Shown in pieces: positions 26,244 through 35,694 of a DNA stretch of 64,000 nucleotides (position 1 is its first letter; each line of letters begins with the position of its first letter). The position numbers and the translations under genes are program-made. The DNA is from Parvibaculaceae bacterium (GTDB lineage: Bacteria; Pseudomonadota; Alphaproteobacteria; Parvibaculales; Parvibaculaceae). The notes under the pieces were generated by a model. It saw nothing but the letters and a program-made list of their open reading frames with translations. It was not told the DNA's origin and searched no databases. The stretch is taken from positions 434,001-498,000 of the forward strand of contig JAPWJY010000008.1 in the NCBI GenBank assembly GCA_028283765.1. Reading direction: 5' to 3'.

Positions 26244-28142
26244 CTAAACAATCCCCGCTTTTTGCAAGGCGGAGATAATTTCCTCTGCGGCCTGCTCTGC
26301 TGACAGGGATGTCGTGTCGATGTGGATTTCCGCGTTTTCCGGCGCTTCATAAGGGCTGTCGATGCCGGTGAAGTTCTTGATCTCGCCGGCGCGAGCCTTC
26401 TTGTAGAGGCCCTTGGGATCGCGGGTTTCGGCAACGGCGATGGGCGTGTCGATGAACACTTCCAGAAACTCCCCGTCCTGCACGAGGCCGCGCGCCATCT
26501 GGCGTTCGGCGCGGAAGGGCGAGATGAAGGAGACGAGCACGATCAGCCCGGCGTCGATCATGAGCTTGGAGACTTCGGCCACGCGGCGGATATTCTCGAT
26601 GCGGTCGGCTTCGGTGAAGCCCATGTCCTTGTTGAGCCCGTGGCGCACATTGTCGCCATCGAGCAGATATGTGTGCTTGCCGAGCGCATAGAGCTTCTTT
26701 TCGACCAGATTGGCGATGGTGGACTTGCCCGCGCCCGATAGGCCCGTGAACCACAGAATGGCCGGTTTCTGGCCCTTTTGTTCGGCCCGCACGGTCTTGT
26801 TGAGATCCAGCGCCTGCCAGTGGACGTTCTGCGAGCGGCGGAGCGCGAAATTGATGAGGCCGACGCCCACCGTGTCGTTGCTCAGGCGGTCGATCAGGAT
26901 AAAGCCGCCGGTTTCCCGGTTTTCCGCATAGGGGTCGAATGCGATCGGCTGGTCGAGATTGAGATTGGAGATGCCGATCTCGTTCAGCTCCAGCGTCTTG
27001 GCGGCAAGCTGTTCCAGCGTGTTGACGTTGACCTTGTATTTGGGGTGGGCGATGGAAGCGCCCACGGTCTTTGCCCCGATCTTCAGCAGATAGGGACGGC
27101 CGGGGATAAGATTTTCCTCGCTCATCCACAAAAGAGTCGCCTCGAACTGATCAGCGACGGGCGCGGGCGCATCCGCCTTGCAGATGATGTCGCCCCGGCT
27201 GATGTCGATTTCATCCGCCAGCGTAAGAGTCACGGACTGGCCGGCAATGGCGCTTTCCTGATCCCCGTCATAGGTGACGATGCGGGTGACCGTGCTTTCC
27301 CTGGCGGAGGGAAGCACCTTGATCCGGTCGCCGGGGCGGATGCTGCCGCCCGCGATCAGGCCGGAGAAGCCGCGGAAATCGAGGTTCGGGCGGTTGACCC
27401 ACTGCACGGGCAGGCGGAACGGCTGCTCCAGCGCATATTCCTCGACCTCGACCGTTTCGAGGTAATCCATCAGCGTCGGACCGGCATACCAGGGCGTATG
27501 CGGGCTGCGCTCGGTCATGTTGTCGCCCCGCAGCGCGGAAAGCGGAATGGGCGTGATGTCGGTGATGCCGATCTTCTGCGCAAAGACCCGGTAATCGGCC
27601 AGAATCCCGTCGTAAACCTGCTCGGAGTAGTCCATCAGGTCCATCTTGTTGATGGCGAGGACGACCTTGCGGATGCCGAGCAGGGAAACGATGAAGCTGT
27701 GCCGCCGGGTCTGGGTCAGCACGCCCTTGCGCGCGTCGATCAGGATGACGGCGACGTCGGCGGTGGAAGCGCCCGTCGCCATGTTGCGGGTATATTGCTC
27801 ATGGCCGGGCGTGTCGGCGACGATGAACTTGCGCTTGTCGGTCGAGAAAAAGCGGTAGGCGACATCGATGGTGATGCCCTGTTCGCGCTCGGCGCTCAGG
27901 CCATCGACCAGCAGTGCGAAATCAAGTTCGCCCCCCTGGGTGCCGACCTTTTTGGAATCGGCTTCAAGGGCGGCAAGCTGGTCCTCGAACAGCATTTTCG
28001 ATTCATAGAGCAGCCGGCCGATCAGGGTCGATTTGCCATCGTCCACGCTGCCGCAGGTGATGAAGCGCAGCAGGCTCTTGTGATGGTGGCTGTCGAGATA
28101 TTTGTCTATGTCGACCGAGATCAGGTCTGAAACATGGGCCAT
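26244..28142 (-). CDS. cysN: Sulfate adenylyltransferase subunit 1 / APS kinase fusion (CysN-CysC)
   Basis: The 632-residue fusion makes APS with CysD and then phosphorylates it to PAPS. The GTPase part has the P-loop GSVDDGKST at 31-39, switch [11 protein letters not shown] and NKMDL. The C-terminal ~170 residues are APS kinase with its own P-loop GLSGAGKST near 465, [10 protein letters not shown], and [10 protein letters not shown]. The start overlaps the cysD stop by one base (TGATG). PAPS serves cysteine synthesis and sulfotransferases; the sulfotransferase-like protein at 10239 is a possible user. Confidence 0.96.
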   Translation of the reverse strand: MAHVSDLISVDIDKYLDSHHHKSLLRFITCGSVDDGKSTLIGRLLYESKMLFEDQLAALEADSKKVGTQGGELDFALLVDGLSAEREQGITIDVAYRFFSTDKRKFIVADTPGHEQYTRNMATGASTADVAVILIDARKGVLTQTRRHSFIVSLLGIRKVVLAINKMDLMDYSEQVYDGILADYRVFAQKIGITDITPIPLSALRGDNMTERSPHTPWYAGPTLMDYLETVEVEEYALEQPFRLPVQWVNRPNLDFRGFSGLIAGGSIRPGDRIKVLPSARESTVTRIVTYDGDQESAIAGQSVTLTLADEIDISRGDIICKADAPAPVADQFEATLLWMSEENLIPGRPYLLKIGAKTVGASIAHPKYKVNVNTLEQLAAKTLELNEIGISNLNLDQPIAFDPYAENRETGGFILIDRLSNDTVGVGLINFALRRSQNVHWQALDLNKTVRAEQKGQKPAILWFTGLSGAGKSTIANLVEKKLYALGKHTYLLDGDNVRHGLNKDMGFTEADRIENIRRVAEVSKLMIDAGLIVLVSFISPFRAERQMARGLVQDGEFLEVFIDTPIAVAETRDPKGLYKKARAGEIKNFTGIDSPYEAPENAEIHIDTTSLSAEQAAEEIISALQKAGIV

Positions 28143-29044
28143 CAGAAATATCCCTCCTGCTTCTTCTTCTCCATCGAGGCGCTGGCGTCCTGATCGATGA
28201 CGCGGCCCTGACGCTCGGAGGTGGTGGCGAGCAGCATTTCCTGAATGATTTCCGTCAGCGTTTCAGCTTCGCTTTCGATAGCTCCGGTCAGCGGGTAGCA
28301 GCCGAGCGTGCGGAACCGGACCTTTTTCATCTGGGGCACTTCGCCGGGCGCGAGGGGCATACGCTCGTCGTCGACCATGATCAGCGTGCCGTCCCGTTCG
28401 ACGACAGGACGCTCCTTGGCGAAATAGAGCGGCACGATCGGGATCTTCTCCAGATAGATGTATTGCCAGATGTCCAGTTCGGTCCAGTTGGAGAGCGGAA
28501 ACACGCGGATCGACTCGCCCTTGTGGTGGCGGGCGTTGTAGAGGTTCCACAGTTCCGGCCGCTGGCGCTTGGGGTCCCAGCGATGCTGGGCCGAGCGGAA
28601 GGAGAAGATGCGCTCCTTGGCGCGTGACTTCTCCTCGTCGCGCCGTGCGCCGCCGAAGGCCGCGTCAAAGCCATATTTGTCGAGCGCCTGCTTCAGGCTC
28701 GCCGTCTTCATCACGTCGGTATGAACCGCCGACCCATGGGTGAAGGGGCCGACGCCGTCGCGGATGCCGTCGGGATTGATATGGACTAGCAGATCGAGCC
28801 CCAGATCCTTCGTGTGGCTGTCGCGGAACTCGATCATCTGCCGGAATTTCCAGGTCGTATCGACGTGGAGCAGCGGGAAGGGCGGCCTGGAGGGATAGAA
28901 CGCCTTCATCGCCAGATGCAGCATGACCGAGCTGTCCTTGCCGACCGAATAAAGCATCACCGGGTTTTCACACTCGGCGACGACCTCGCGCATGATGTGG
29001 ATGCTCTCGGCTTCGAGCTGCTGCAAATGCGTCAATGTGGACAT
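28142..29044 (-). CDS. cysD: Sulfate adenylyltransferase subunit 2 (CysD)
   Basis: ATP-pyrophosphatase-type catalytic subunit that adenylates sulfate, coupled to CysN GTP hydrolysis. The 300-residue protein has the PP-loop [12 protein letters not shown] near 34-45, then [30 protein letters not shown] and the C-terminal [11 protein letters not shown]. The ATG at 29044 has GGAGAG upstream, preferred over a GTG six bases earlier. It is the first gene of cysD-cysNC. Confidence 0.96.
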   Translation of the reverse strand: MSTLTHLQQLEAESIHIMREVVAECENPVMLYSVGKDSSVMLHLAMKAFYPSRPPFPLLHVDTTWKFRQMIEFRDSHTKDLGLDLLVHINPDGIRDGVGPFTHGSAVHTDVMKTASLKQALDKYGFDAAFGGARRDEEKSRAKERIFSFRSAQHRWDPKRQRPELWNLYNARHHKGESIRVFPLSNWTELDIWQYIYLEKIPIVPLYFAKERPVVERDGTLIMVDDERMPLAPGEVPQMKKVRFRTLGCYPLTGAIESEAETLTEIIQEMLLATTSERQGRVIDQDASASMEKKKQEGYF

Positions 29045-29154
29045 GAACACTCTCCGGCGCGGGGTGCCCGCGCGGCACTCTCAATCGTTCTTGAAGGCTA
29101 CAGGCGCGCTGGCAGCGCGTCACTTTTCCGTACGGGCGCGGATCATAGGTAAAT

Positions 29155-29184
29155 CACATAGGAAGTCCACAATATAAATTTCAA
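29155..29184 (-). promoter_or_regulatory. Candidate sigma-70 promoter of cysD-cysNC
   Basis: Read on the minus strand, TTGAAA (29184-29179) and TATGTG (29160-29155) are separated by 18 bases in an AT-rich stretch, 111 bases upstream of the cysD ATG. This is by eye only, and no operator for a sulfur regulator was recognised. Confidence 0.3.
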
Positions 29185-29217
29185 TACATATTTTATTTGT
29201 AAATAAAGAGAGTGCCG

Positions 29218-29895
29218 TCAGCCATTGAAACCACAGACATGGAAATAGGCGGCGATCTCGCGGCTGAGGTTGCTGATATAGCCTTCAGGCGTGACGCCCG
29301 CCTCCCCGACGATGAGCAAAAGGATGACGATGGTAAGGGCCGGAGCCAGCAGGACGAGGGGCTTCGGCAGGACGGGAATGGCCCCCGGGAGGGCGAAAAG
29401 GAGAATGAGCGGCGAGACAAGGCCCGCAAGCGCGCCCAGATAGACTTCGTTGGGGACATGGGCGCCCAGCACGATGCGGGAATAGCCGATCCCGGCGCAA
29501 AACAGGGCCGCGATGAAGAAGACTCCCCATCTGAGCCAGCCATGACGCGCCAGACGGTGGATGACGACAGCCAGCCCGCCGTAGGCGGTCACCGCGCCTG
29601 CCATATGGCCGCTGGGGCTGTGGATCCCGAGATTGCCGATGAAGGTGCCGCAGGGAATGAACACCAGTTTGAGGATCAGGATCGTCCCCAGCGCGCAGCC
29701 CGTCGCGCCGAGCCAGACAAGGGCGGTTCGGGGAGGCGTGGCCATGGCAAGCGAAAAGGCGATGGCGAGAATGAAGGGGAGGACGAACAGGATGCCGCCG
29801 AAACTGGTCAGCGTCAGGTAGGCATGAGGGGTCAACAACTGGCTTTCGGCCCTTGAAAAGGTAGATTCAGGCTGCGCCCATGCGCAGGAAATCAT
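29218..29895 (-). CDS. PAP2-family membrane phosphatase
   Basis: Integral membrane lipid phosphatase-type protein of about 225 residues with several hydrophobic helices. The PAP2 signature is visible as HSPSGHMAGAV (catalytic His in PSGH) and GYSRIVLGAHVPNEV (second motif SR plus His). The usual Asp of the last motif is Asn, as in some members. The substrate may be a polyprenyl or phosphatidyl phosphate. The start is uncertain: the ATG at 29895 overlaps the kdsD end by 29 bases and has no clear ribosome-binding site, and downstream TTG codons are possible. Probably cotranscribed with kdsD. Confidence 0.78.
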   Translation of the reverse strand: MISCAWAQPESTFSRAESQLLTPHAYLTLTSFGGILFVLPFILAIAFSLAMATPPRTALVWLGATGCALGTILILKLVFIPCGTFIGNLGIHSPSGHMAGAVTAYGGLAVVIHRLARHGWLRWGVFFIAALFCAGIGYSRIVLGAHVPNEVYLGALAGLVSPLILLFALPGAIPVLPKPLVLLAPALTIVILLLIVGEAGVTPEGYISNLSREIAAYFHVCGFNG

Positions 29896-30847
29896 GGATA
29901 TGCACAAATCCGACCGGTTTGCCGTTTTCCACCACGAACAGGCCGGTGATGCGCAGCGCATTCATGATCTTGAGCGCCTCCGCCGTCAGCATGGTTGGCG
30001 GAATGACCTTGGGCGCGCGGGTCATGATCTCCCCGGTGCGCCTTGTCAGCAGATCCTTGCCCATGTGCCGGCGAAGGTCGCCATCGGTGATGATGCCGAC
30101 GAGTGCGCCCTTGTCATCGACAACCCCGAGACAGCCAAAGCCCCGGTTGGTCATCAGGATCAGGGCCTGATCCATGGACTCGTCCACGGGCGCGAGCGGC
30201 AGGCTTTCCGTTCCATGCATCACTTCGCCAACCTGGCGCAGCATGGCACCGAGCTTGCCGCCGGGGTGGAAGACCTTGAAATCCCCCGCGGTAAAGCCGC
30301 GCTGCTCCAGCAGGGCGACAGCGAGCGCATCGCCCAGCGCCAGTTGCAGCGTGGTCGAGGTGGTCGGGGCCAGCCCGTTGGGGCAGGCCTCCTGCGCATC
30401 GGGAAGCAGCAGCAGATGCGTGGCCGCCTTCGCCAGCGTGCTGGTTTCGCTGGCCGTGATGGCGATGATCGGAATATCGAAGCGCAAGGCATAATCGATC
30501 AGCGGATGAAACTCGGTGGTTTCCCCGGACTTGGAGAGCGCAAGGATGACATCGTTCACGGTGATCATGCCCAGATCGCCATGGCTCGCTTCAGCGGGGT
30601 GGACGAACTGGGCCGGGGTGCCCGTGGAGGACAGGGTGGCGGCGATTTTGCCCGCGATATGCCCGCTTTTGCCCATGCCGGTGACGATGACGCGGCCCTC
30701 GACCGCATAGAGCCGCTCGACCGCCTGCACAAAGGTCTGGTTCAGGCTGTCGCGCAGAGCCTTGAGCCCCGCCATCTCGACGTCAAGCGTCTGACGGGCG
30801 CTGACGAGCGCGCGATCAGCGGGGGACTGCTTTGCGGAACGGGACAT
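29867..30847 (-). CDS. kdsD: Arabinose-5-phosphate isomerase (KdsD/KpsF)
   Basis: Interconverts ribulose-5-phosphate and arabinose-5-phosphate, the first step to KDO. The 326-residue protein has an N-terminal SIS domain (GMGKSGHIAGK, HPAEASHGDLG, SKSGETTEF) and two C-terminal CBS domains (MHGTESLPL, GIITDGDLRRH, IMTRAPKVI). I chose the ATG at 30847 because homologous sequence begins near it; a TTG 48 bases upstream adds a doubtful extension. With hldD and hldE it shows a complete-type lipopolysaccharide inner core. Confidence 0.93.
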   Translation of the reverse strand: MSRSAKQSPADRALVSARQTLDVEMAGLKALRDSLNQTFVQAVERLYAVEGRVIVTGMGKSGHIAGKIAATLSSTGTPAQFVHPAEASHGDLGMITVNDVILALSKSGETTEFHPLIDYALRFDIPIIAITASETSTLAKAATHLLLLPDAQEACPNGLAPTTSTTLQLALGDALAVALLEQRGFTAGDFKVFHPGGKLGAMLRQVGEVMHGTESLPLAPVDESMDQALILMTNRGFGCLGVVDDKGALVGIITDGDLRRHMGKDLLTRRTGEIMTRAPKVIPPTMLTAEALKIMNALRITGLFVVENGKPVGFVHIHDFLRMGAA

Positions 30848-31013
30848 GGGGACGTTCGGGGCCTCAACGTGTTCGGATATGAGGATGTAACACAAGGTTC
30901 ATGAGACGTCATCCGGAGGCGGTGGCCGGAGATTTCTCCTGTGTTCTTCTGGAGCATATCCAGAGGCTTTTCAGGGATTGCCAGTTCATGGGCCTGGATT
31001 GCCGCCGCGCATA

Positions 31014-32300
31014 CTAGTCCATGCATCCCTTGTAGGGTGCGCTATCCTTGCCGGTGCGAATGCCTTTGCAGGTAACGATGTTGACCGAACATCCTGAGCC
31101 TGAAACGGTGATTTTCTTTGAGCCGCCATCGATTTCAAGCCCGTCCACCGCGATGTGGCAGGCAGCGCCCCTGATCGAGAAGGCGCCATATCTGGCATTG
31201 ATAACGCGGTTATTGATGAATCTGACATCTGAGACGGTCAGATTTTCTTCCCGGTCGGCGGCTATCTGCAATGCGGAATGCCCCGCCTGACTCTTTCCGG
31301 GAGGCGCATCGAATTGCTGATTATTAACGACCGTGTTCCCGGTGACCGTGATGTCAGAAGCGCCATAGGTATGATAGGCCCTTTCCTGGGCGATCAATAT
31401 CCCCGCAGCCGTTGCATTATCCTTGATGAGGTTGTTCTCGATCGTGATGCGCTCGCCTCCGGCGACGCTTATGCCTCTGCCCCAGCTGTTGGGACCGACA
31501 ACGTTGTTGGCGATAAGAATGTCGGATGAAATCGGGAGCGGCTTTGCGTCATTATCGGATCGATAGCTGACAACCGCGATGAGATCATCTCCCGTATTGG
31601 AAACGATATTCCGGCTGACAAGCCCATATCGGGAGCCATGAGTCATATGAATCCCGTCAGCGGAGGTGCCTGACACGATATTGCCGGATATGGTGAAATG
31701 CTGTGCGCCAGCCGATGCGATGCCGGCGCTCCGGGAGCCATCAATTTTGTTGTTGAGGACATAATTGCCGGTGCCGCCTATGAGGATGCGCACCGTGGAA
31801 TATTTTGAGCTTCGGCCGGCATAGGGAGGCATGGTCAGGCGAAAGCCGATCATCATGTCATTGTCTCCATCCAGCCGGATCGAGGAGTCCTCCGGGTTGA
31901 ATGGCTGAAGGACGGCCTTTTCTGAAAACAGGATGATATTCGGGGCCGCTATGCGCAGCATCCTGCCATGCCGGTATGTGCCCGGTGGAAAATAGATGAT
32001 GGCGCCTTCAGGCCCGGTCCCGGCCGCCCTGGTGATGGCGTTGCCGTCATCATGCTTGCCGGTGCCGCACGCACCGTAGGAGGCAATGTTCACAACTGCT
32101 GAGGGAACAGGGATTCCCGGGGGCAAAAGGCGAATGACCTGATTACGGATTTCAACCGGGTCGTAGCGAGAAACCCTGGCATCCGCGGGACAGGTCCCCG
32201 GGATTGCAAAAGGCGCTACTTCAACGGCGATGGATGTCGAGAAGCTGAAACATACCAGAAAAAAGCTTACAAAAACGAAGGAGGCAGGTTTCCATGACAT
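31014..32300 (-). CDS. Secreted right-handed parallel beta-helix protein
   Basis: The 428-residue protein has a signal peptide (residues 1-25, FVFVSFFLVCFSF core) and then a pectate-lyase-3-like start (INIASYGACGTGKHDD-type, GAIIYFPPGTY). Repeated turns follow with N-x-I/V-x-x-N/G patterns (NYVLNNKIDG, FTISGNIVSG, GLVSRNIVSN, ITVTGNTVVNN), the signature of beta-helix lyases, epimerases and glycosidases. The C-terminus has Cys pairs (GSGCSVNIVTCKG). It lies directly downstream of the priming transferase gene, so a role in processing the exopolysaccharide in the periplasm is likely. Catalytic residues cannot be assigned. Confidence 0.8.
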   Translation of the reverse strand: MSWKPASFVFVSFFLVCFSFSTSIAVEVAPFAIPGTCPADARVSRYDPVEIRNQVIRLLPPGIPVPSAVVNIASYGACGTGKHDDGNAITRAAGTGPEGAIIYFPPGTYRHGRMLRIAAPNIILFSEKAVLQPFNPEDSSIRLDGDNDMMIGFRLTMPPYAGRSSKYSTVRILIGGTGNYVLNNKIDGSRSAGIASAGAQHFTISGNIVSGTSADGIHMTHGSRYGLVSRNIVSNTGDDLIAVVSYRSDNDAKPLPISSDILIANNVVGPNSWGRGISVAGGERITIENNLIKDNATAAGILIAQERAYHTYGASDITVTGNTVVNNQQFDAPPGKSQAGHSALQIAADREENLTVSDVRFINNRVINARYGAFSIRGAACHIAVDGLEIDGGSKKITVSGSGCSVNIVTCKGIRTGKDSAPYKGCMD

Positions 32301-32341
32301 GGTGGGAATAGAGCCTCACTCTGCCCCGTCCCCCCGATAGA

Positions 32342-33934
32342 CTAGTAAGCACCAGACTTCATCAGAACCGCCGGGATGGTTTTGAAGATGATAGCAATAT
32401 CCTGCCAGAGTGACCAGTTGCGGACATACCAGCAGTCGAGCTGCACACGTCTTTCATATCCCGTGTCGTTACGGCCGCTGACTTGCCACAGTCCTGTGAT
32501 GCCAGGGCGGGTCAACAGATAATAACTTGCATCTTCTCCATATTTGAGAAGTTCGGTGGGGGTTACGGGGCGAGGGCCGACAAGGCTCATGTCGCCACGA
32601 AGAACGTTGATGAGCTGGGGCAGTTCATCAAGGCTTGTTGCCCGCAGAAAGCGACCGACACGGGTCACACGCGGATCGTCCCGCAATTTCTGATCACGTT
32701 GCCATTCCGCGGCTTTTACCGGATCGCTCTTGAGTACGGCCTCAAGTCTGGCGTCGGCGTCGATCACCATGGTGCGGAATTTCAGGCATCCGAAGAGGCG
32801 ATTCTTGATGCCGACGCGACGATGCCCGTAAAAGGAAGAGCCGCCATCAAGCCGGATAACCAGGGCAACCACGGCAAAGAAGGGCAGAAGAAGGAGAAGG
32901 GCGGTTCCCGAAACCACAATATCGAAGGCGCGCTTGATGAAACGGCTTTGGAGATTCGCCAGATTGTTGCTGGCGCTCAGCATCATGACATCGTGGCTGA
33001 AGAAGTATCCGGCTTTCATGTTCAGCACGGAAAGCCCTCGAAGCGGCGGGATGATGCCATAAGGCGCATGGGTAGTGTTCAGGTCGCGGAGCAGAGGCTG
33101 CATCCGTTCAAGAGAACTGGCTGAAGGCGCCAGCAATGCAAATTTGACCTTGTAGTGTGCATACATTTCGATAAGCGCCCTGCGCCGGCGGACACTCTCG
33201 CTGGTGTTGTCGCCTGCTGAAGGCGCAGGGCTGTCAACGAAACTCGAGATGGGAAGGACACCCACGACGCGATAGCCCAGATAGGTCTCCGAATGGAGTG
33301 CATCGACGGCGTCACGGCTGTTTTCCTCGTCTCCGACAACGATGACGGGAACGACCCAGCGGCCGAAGGTGGTCAGGAGCCGTCTGATCCAGATGCGTGC
33401 AAAAGGCAAGGTGATCGCAGACCATAGCCAGGTCTGGATAAACCATAGTCTTGAGAACTGAATCTGGAGGAGAAACAGGATTGTGGCATCCAGCAGGGCG
33501 GCGACAAAGAGCCCCTGACAAATATCCTTCATCTCTGCCCAGAATGGCGTGCGCCGGGAATAATGCCCCCGGATCGATAACCAGAACAGCAGACCTGCGG
33601 TGATCATGCTGGTTTCGACCGAACGGCTCCAGACAGTTTCGGGCTGAAGAGATAGATAAAGTCGGCCAAGGAGCGTTTCATTGATAAAGGCGGCTAATCT
33701 TCCGCCTACGGCAAACGCGACCAGAATAGCCAGTACGTCCGCCATCACTAAAAGAAATCGCTGTGGGTAAGGCGTAAGCCGGCGAACACTCGATGAGTGA
33801 AAAAAAGTGGAATCCGCTTCCTCACGAGGCGCCTGATGGCGTGATTTTTTTTCCTCGGCTGGCGGCACCTCACACTCCCCGGGGGTAAGACGAACAGGAG
33901 TGTCGCTATCACGCCTCAGTAAATTGTACTTCAT
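32342..33934 (-). CDS. GumD-like undecaprenyl-phosphate sugar-1-phosphate transferase
   Basis: Starts the repeat unit by moving hexose-1-phosphate (probably glucose, from UDP-Glc) to undecaprenyl phosphate in the inner membrane. The 530-residue protein has an N-terminal basic region, four hydrophobic helices (~65-190), a CoA-binding-like cytosolic domain and the C-terminal catalytic domain: KRAFDIVVS plus one helix, [36 protein letters not shown] and [14 protein letters not shown]. The ATG at 33934 has AAGGGG six bases upstream; the longer frame is not needed. It is the first gene of a minus-strand pair with the beta-helix gene, facing a 640-bp spacer. Confidence 0.93.
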   Translation of the reverse strand: MKYNLLRRDSDTPVRLTPGECEVPPAEEKKSRHQAPREEADSTFFHSSSVRRLTPYPQRFLLVMADVLAILVAFAVGGRLAAFINETLLGRLYLSLQPETVWSRSVETSMITAGLLFWLSIRGHYSRRTPFWAEMKDICQGLFVAALLDATILFLLQIQFSRLWFIQTWLWSAITLPFARIWIRRLLTTFGRWVVPVIVVGDEENSRDAVDALHSETYLGYRVVGVLPISSFVDSPAPSAGDNTSESVRRRRALIEMYAHYKVKFALLAPSASSLERMQPLLRDLNTTHAPYGIIPPLRGLSVLNMKAGYFFSHDVMMLSASNNLANLQSRFIKRAFDIVVSGTALLLLLPFFAVVALVIRLDGGSSFYGHRRVGIKNRLFGCLKFRTMVIDADARLEAVLKSDPVKAAEWQRDQKLRDDPRVTRVGRFLRATSLDELPQLINVLRGDMSLVGPRPVTPTELLKYGEDASYYLLTRPGITGLWQVSGRNDTGYERRVQLDCWYVRNWSLWQDIAIIFKTIPAVLMKSGAY

Positions 33935-34236
33935 ACCGGCCCCTTGCCCGTCCCCAGGTGAGCCATGTCCATCTGCGGACTTGTGTCTCACGCCAATTGG
34001 CCGGCCTGTCTCCAAACGCTACTCATTCATCCGGTACCGCTGGCCATTGCTCGCGTGAGCAAGCAGATCGACACAGCCCGTTATCCGGGATGCCCACGTC
34101 ATTCCCGCCTGATATTTGCCGCAGACACTTTCTCATACTAAAGCACGAATTTGTGACGAATGCGAGTAGATTGCCGAAATTCAGAGAGACTCTATTGTGA
34201 AAGGAAAGTAGAGGATGGATTGCTTACTTTGTCAGG

Positions 34237-34252
34237 TAAGATACTTATCTTA
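34237..34252. promoter_or_regulatory. Palindrome, possible operator
   Basis: TAAGATA-CT-TATCTTA is a perfect inverted repeat with 7-bp arms and a 2-base centre, in an AT-rich stretch between divergent exopolysaccharide genes. The geometry suits a dimeric repressor or activator site. No regulator gene is present in the window. Confidence 0.35.
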
Positions 34253-34273
34253 TTGTAAGGGGCGATACACGAG

Positions 34274-34313
34274 GCCGTTTTGGTGTTTTCGAAAATGAAA
34301 CGGCGTTTCTTTT
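34274..34313 (+). terminator. Terminator-like hairpin in the EPS leader region
   Basis: GCCGTTT pairs with AAACGGC; the loop contains a nested TTTTCGAAAA palindrome, and the tail is GTTTCTTTT. It lies about 265 bases before the GT4 start, so it may end a short leader transcript (attenuation) or an upstream small RNA. Confidence 0.4.
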
Positions 34314-34578
34314 ATCTGGATTTAGGTGATTTGGTGTTTGAGAATCCAGCATGCATTCCTGATTAGTAAAATAAGTAATTTACCCCATGCTATAAGTCCC
34401 ATGAGCCCGGATAATGCTTTGGGAAGGGGAATAGTCTTCCTGCTTGAAAGCTGTTGCCGGAAAGTATGCTTTCCAGTTCCAGACAGATAGTTGTTATGCT
34501 ATCTCGCAGGCGTTGCGAAACTCGGACGATCTGGCGGACAAGGCCAAGGGTACAATGTAACAATGTAGGTAGGCCTTG

Positions 34579-35691
34579 GTGCGTGTGCTTCATATAACTG
34601 AATCTGCTTTAGGCGGGGTCGGGACCTACCTCAACCAAATCATTTCCAATATGAACAGCCGGGTTTTGGGCGAGGGGGAGCCCGCGCAAATTCGATTGTT
34701 TATCCCTGAGTCAGACCGGCGCATGGTCGTGGATATTCATCCCGAACAGATCACCAGCTACAGGCGGGACAGGCGCTCCATCCCTGATCTGCTCCGGTTC
34801 GTCCTGGCTGCAAGGCGTGAAATCAAACGGTTCCGGCCAGACATAATTCACCTGCACTCTTCATTCGCCGGCTTTCTGATCCGGCCGATGTTTGTGTTCA
34901 GAAGACGTCCGAAGATCATTTATTGCGCGCATGGCTGGGCCTTTGACATTCCATCCAGCCCGTGGCGGGTTAACGCCATAAAATGGGTTGAGCGGGTGCT
35001 GGCGCAATGCACGGACAAGATCGTTGTTCTGTCCGACAAGGAAATGCGCGACTGCGTGCAGATGGGCTTTGATTCCGGGCGGCTGGTGCGTATTTACAAT
35101 GGTCTTTCAACGGCCCCCAAACCGGCTGTGGAAAGGCGCTGGGACGATGCTCGCCTCAAGGTTCTCTTCATTGGACGCTTTGACCGGCAAAAGGGAATCG
35201 ACATCCTGTTCGATGTCGCGCGGGCTTCAACGAAGGAGATGGCGGTCTGGTGCGCGGGAACGAAGGTTGTCGATGGTGGGGACGCTCTTGATCTGCCCGA
35301 AAATGTGACACTGCTTGGCTGGCTTTCCGAGGCGGAGCTACAAGGGTGCCTGCAGGTTGCCGACATCATCGTCATGCCGTCCCGATGGGAGGGGCTTCCG
35401 CTGGTGGCTCTTGAGGCGATGCGGTCCTCGCGTCCCGTGGCCGCCACCCTGGTTGGCGGATTGCCGGAAGTTGTCGTGGATGGCCTGACCGGCCGTCTTG
35501 TTCCGCCCGATGACTGGCAGGCCCTGCGTGAAGCCTTGTTGCGGGACGATGCTGAAACCCGCAAGGCTTTCGGACACAACGGATATCGCCGTTTTCTGGA
35601 TTATTTCACGATCGAACAGAGTGTTGACCGGCTTGTGGAGGTCTATCGTGACGCCTTGTCCGGCCCGCGACAGGCCAAAGAGGAAATATGA
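34579..35691 (+). CDS. GT4 glycosyltransferase of the EPS locus
   Basis: The 370-residue GT-B enzyme starts RVLHITESALGGVGTYL, a typical GT4 N-terminal glycine loop. It continues with HLHSSFAGFLIRP and an Asn-Gly hinge (RIYNGLS), and has the nucleotide-sugar motif PSRWEGLPLVALEAM near 267 (EX7E: Glu in WEG and in LEAM). It probably adds the second or third sugar to the lipid-linked repeat. The start is either the TTG at 34576 or, as given, the GTG at 34579, which has AGGTAGG five bases upstream. The following GT4 begins three bases after its stop. Confidence 0.87.
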   Translation: MRVLHITESALGGVGTYLNQIISNMNSRVLGEGEPAQIRLFIPESDRRMVVDIHPEQITSYRRDRRSIPDLLRFVLAARREIKRFRPDIIHLHSSFAGFLIRPMFVFRRRPKIIYCAHGWAFDIPSSPWRVNAIKWVERVLAQCTDKIVVLSDKEMRDCVQMGFDSGRLVRIYNGLSTAPKPAVERRWDDARLKVLFIGRFDRQKGIDILFDVARASTKEMAVWCAGTKVVDGGDALDLPENVTLLGWLSEAELQGCLQVADIIVMPSRWEGLPLVALEAMRSSRPVAATLVGGLPEVVVDGLTGRLVPPDDWQALREALLRDDAETRKAFGHNGYRRFLDYFTIEQSVDRLVEVYRDALSGPRQAKEEI

Positions 35692-35694
35692 TCA

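Larger units (their letters stand above)
33935..34578. other. 644-bp intergenic region between divergent EPS genes
   Basis: No convincing gene is present. It separates the GumD-like gene (minus) from the GT4 operon (plus) and must hold both promoters. It contains a 7-bp palindrome (34237-34252), a terminator-like hairpin (34274-34313), a small GGAAAG/CTTTCC hairpin (34456-34471) and a direct repeat of ACAATGTA (34552-34567) just before the GT4 ribosome-binding site. Confidence 0.6.

Noticed and set aside
26778-28130. 450-codon plus-strand ORF opposite cysNC
   Set aside because: The opposite strand encodes an unmistakable CysN-CysC fusion; the shadow ORF has no recognisable domain.
29894-30904. 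336-codon plus-strand ORF opposite kdsD
   Set aside because: It is an antisense shadow of a gene with SIS and two CBS domains.
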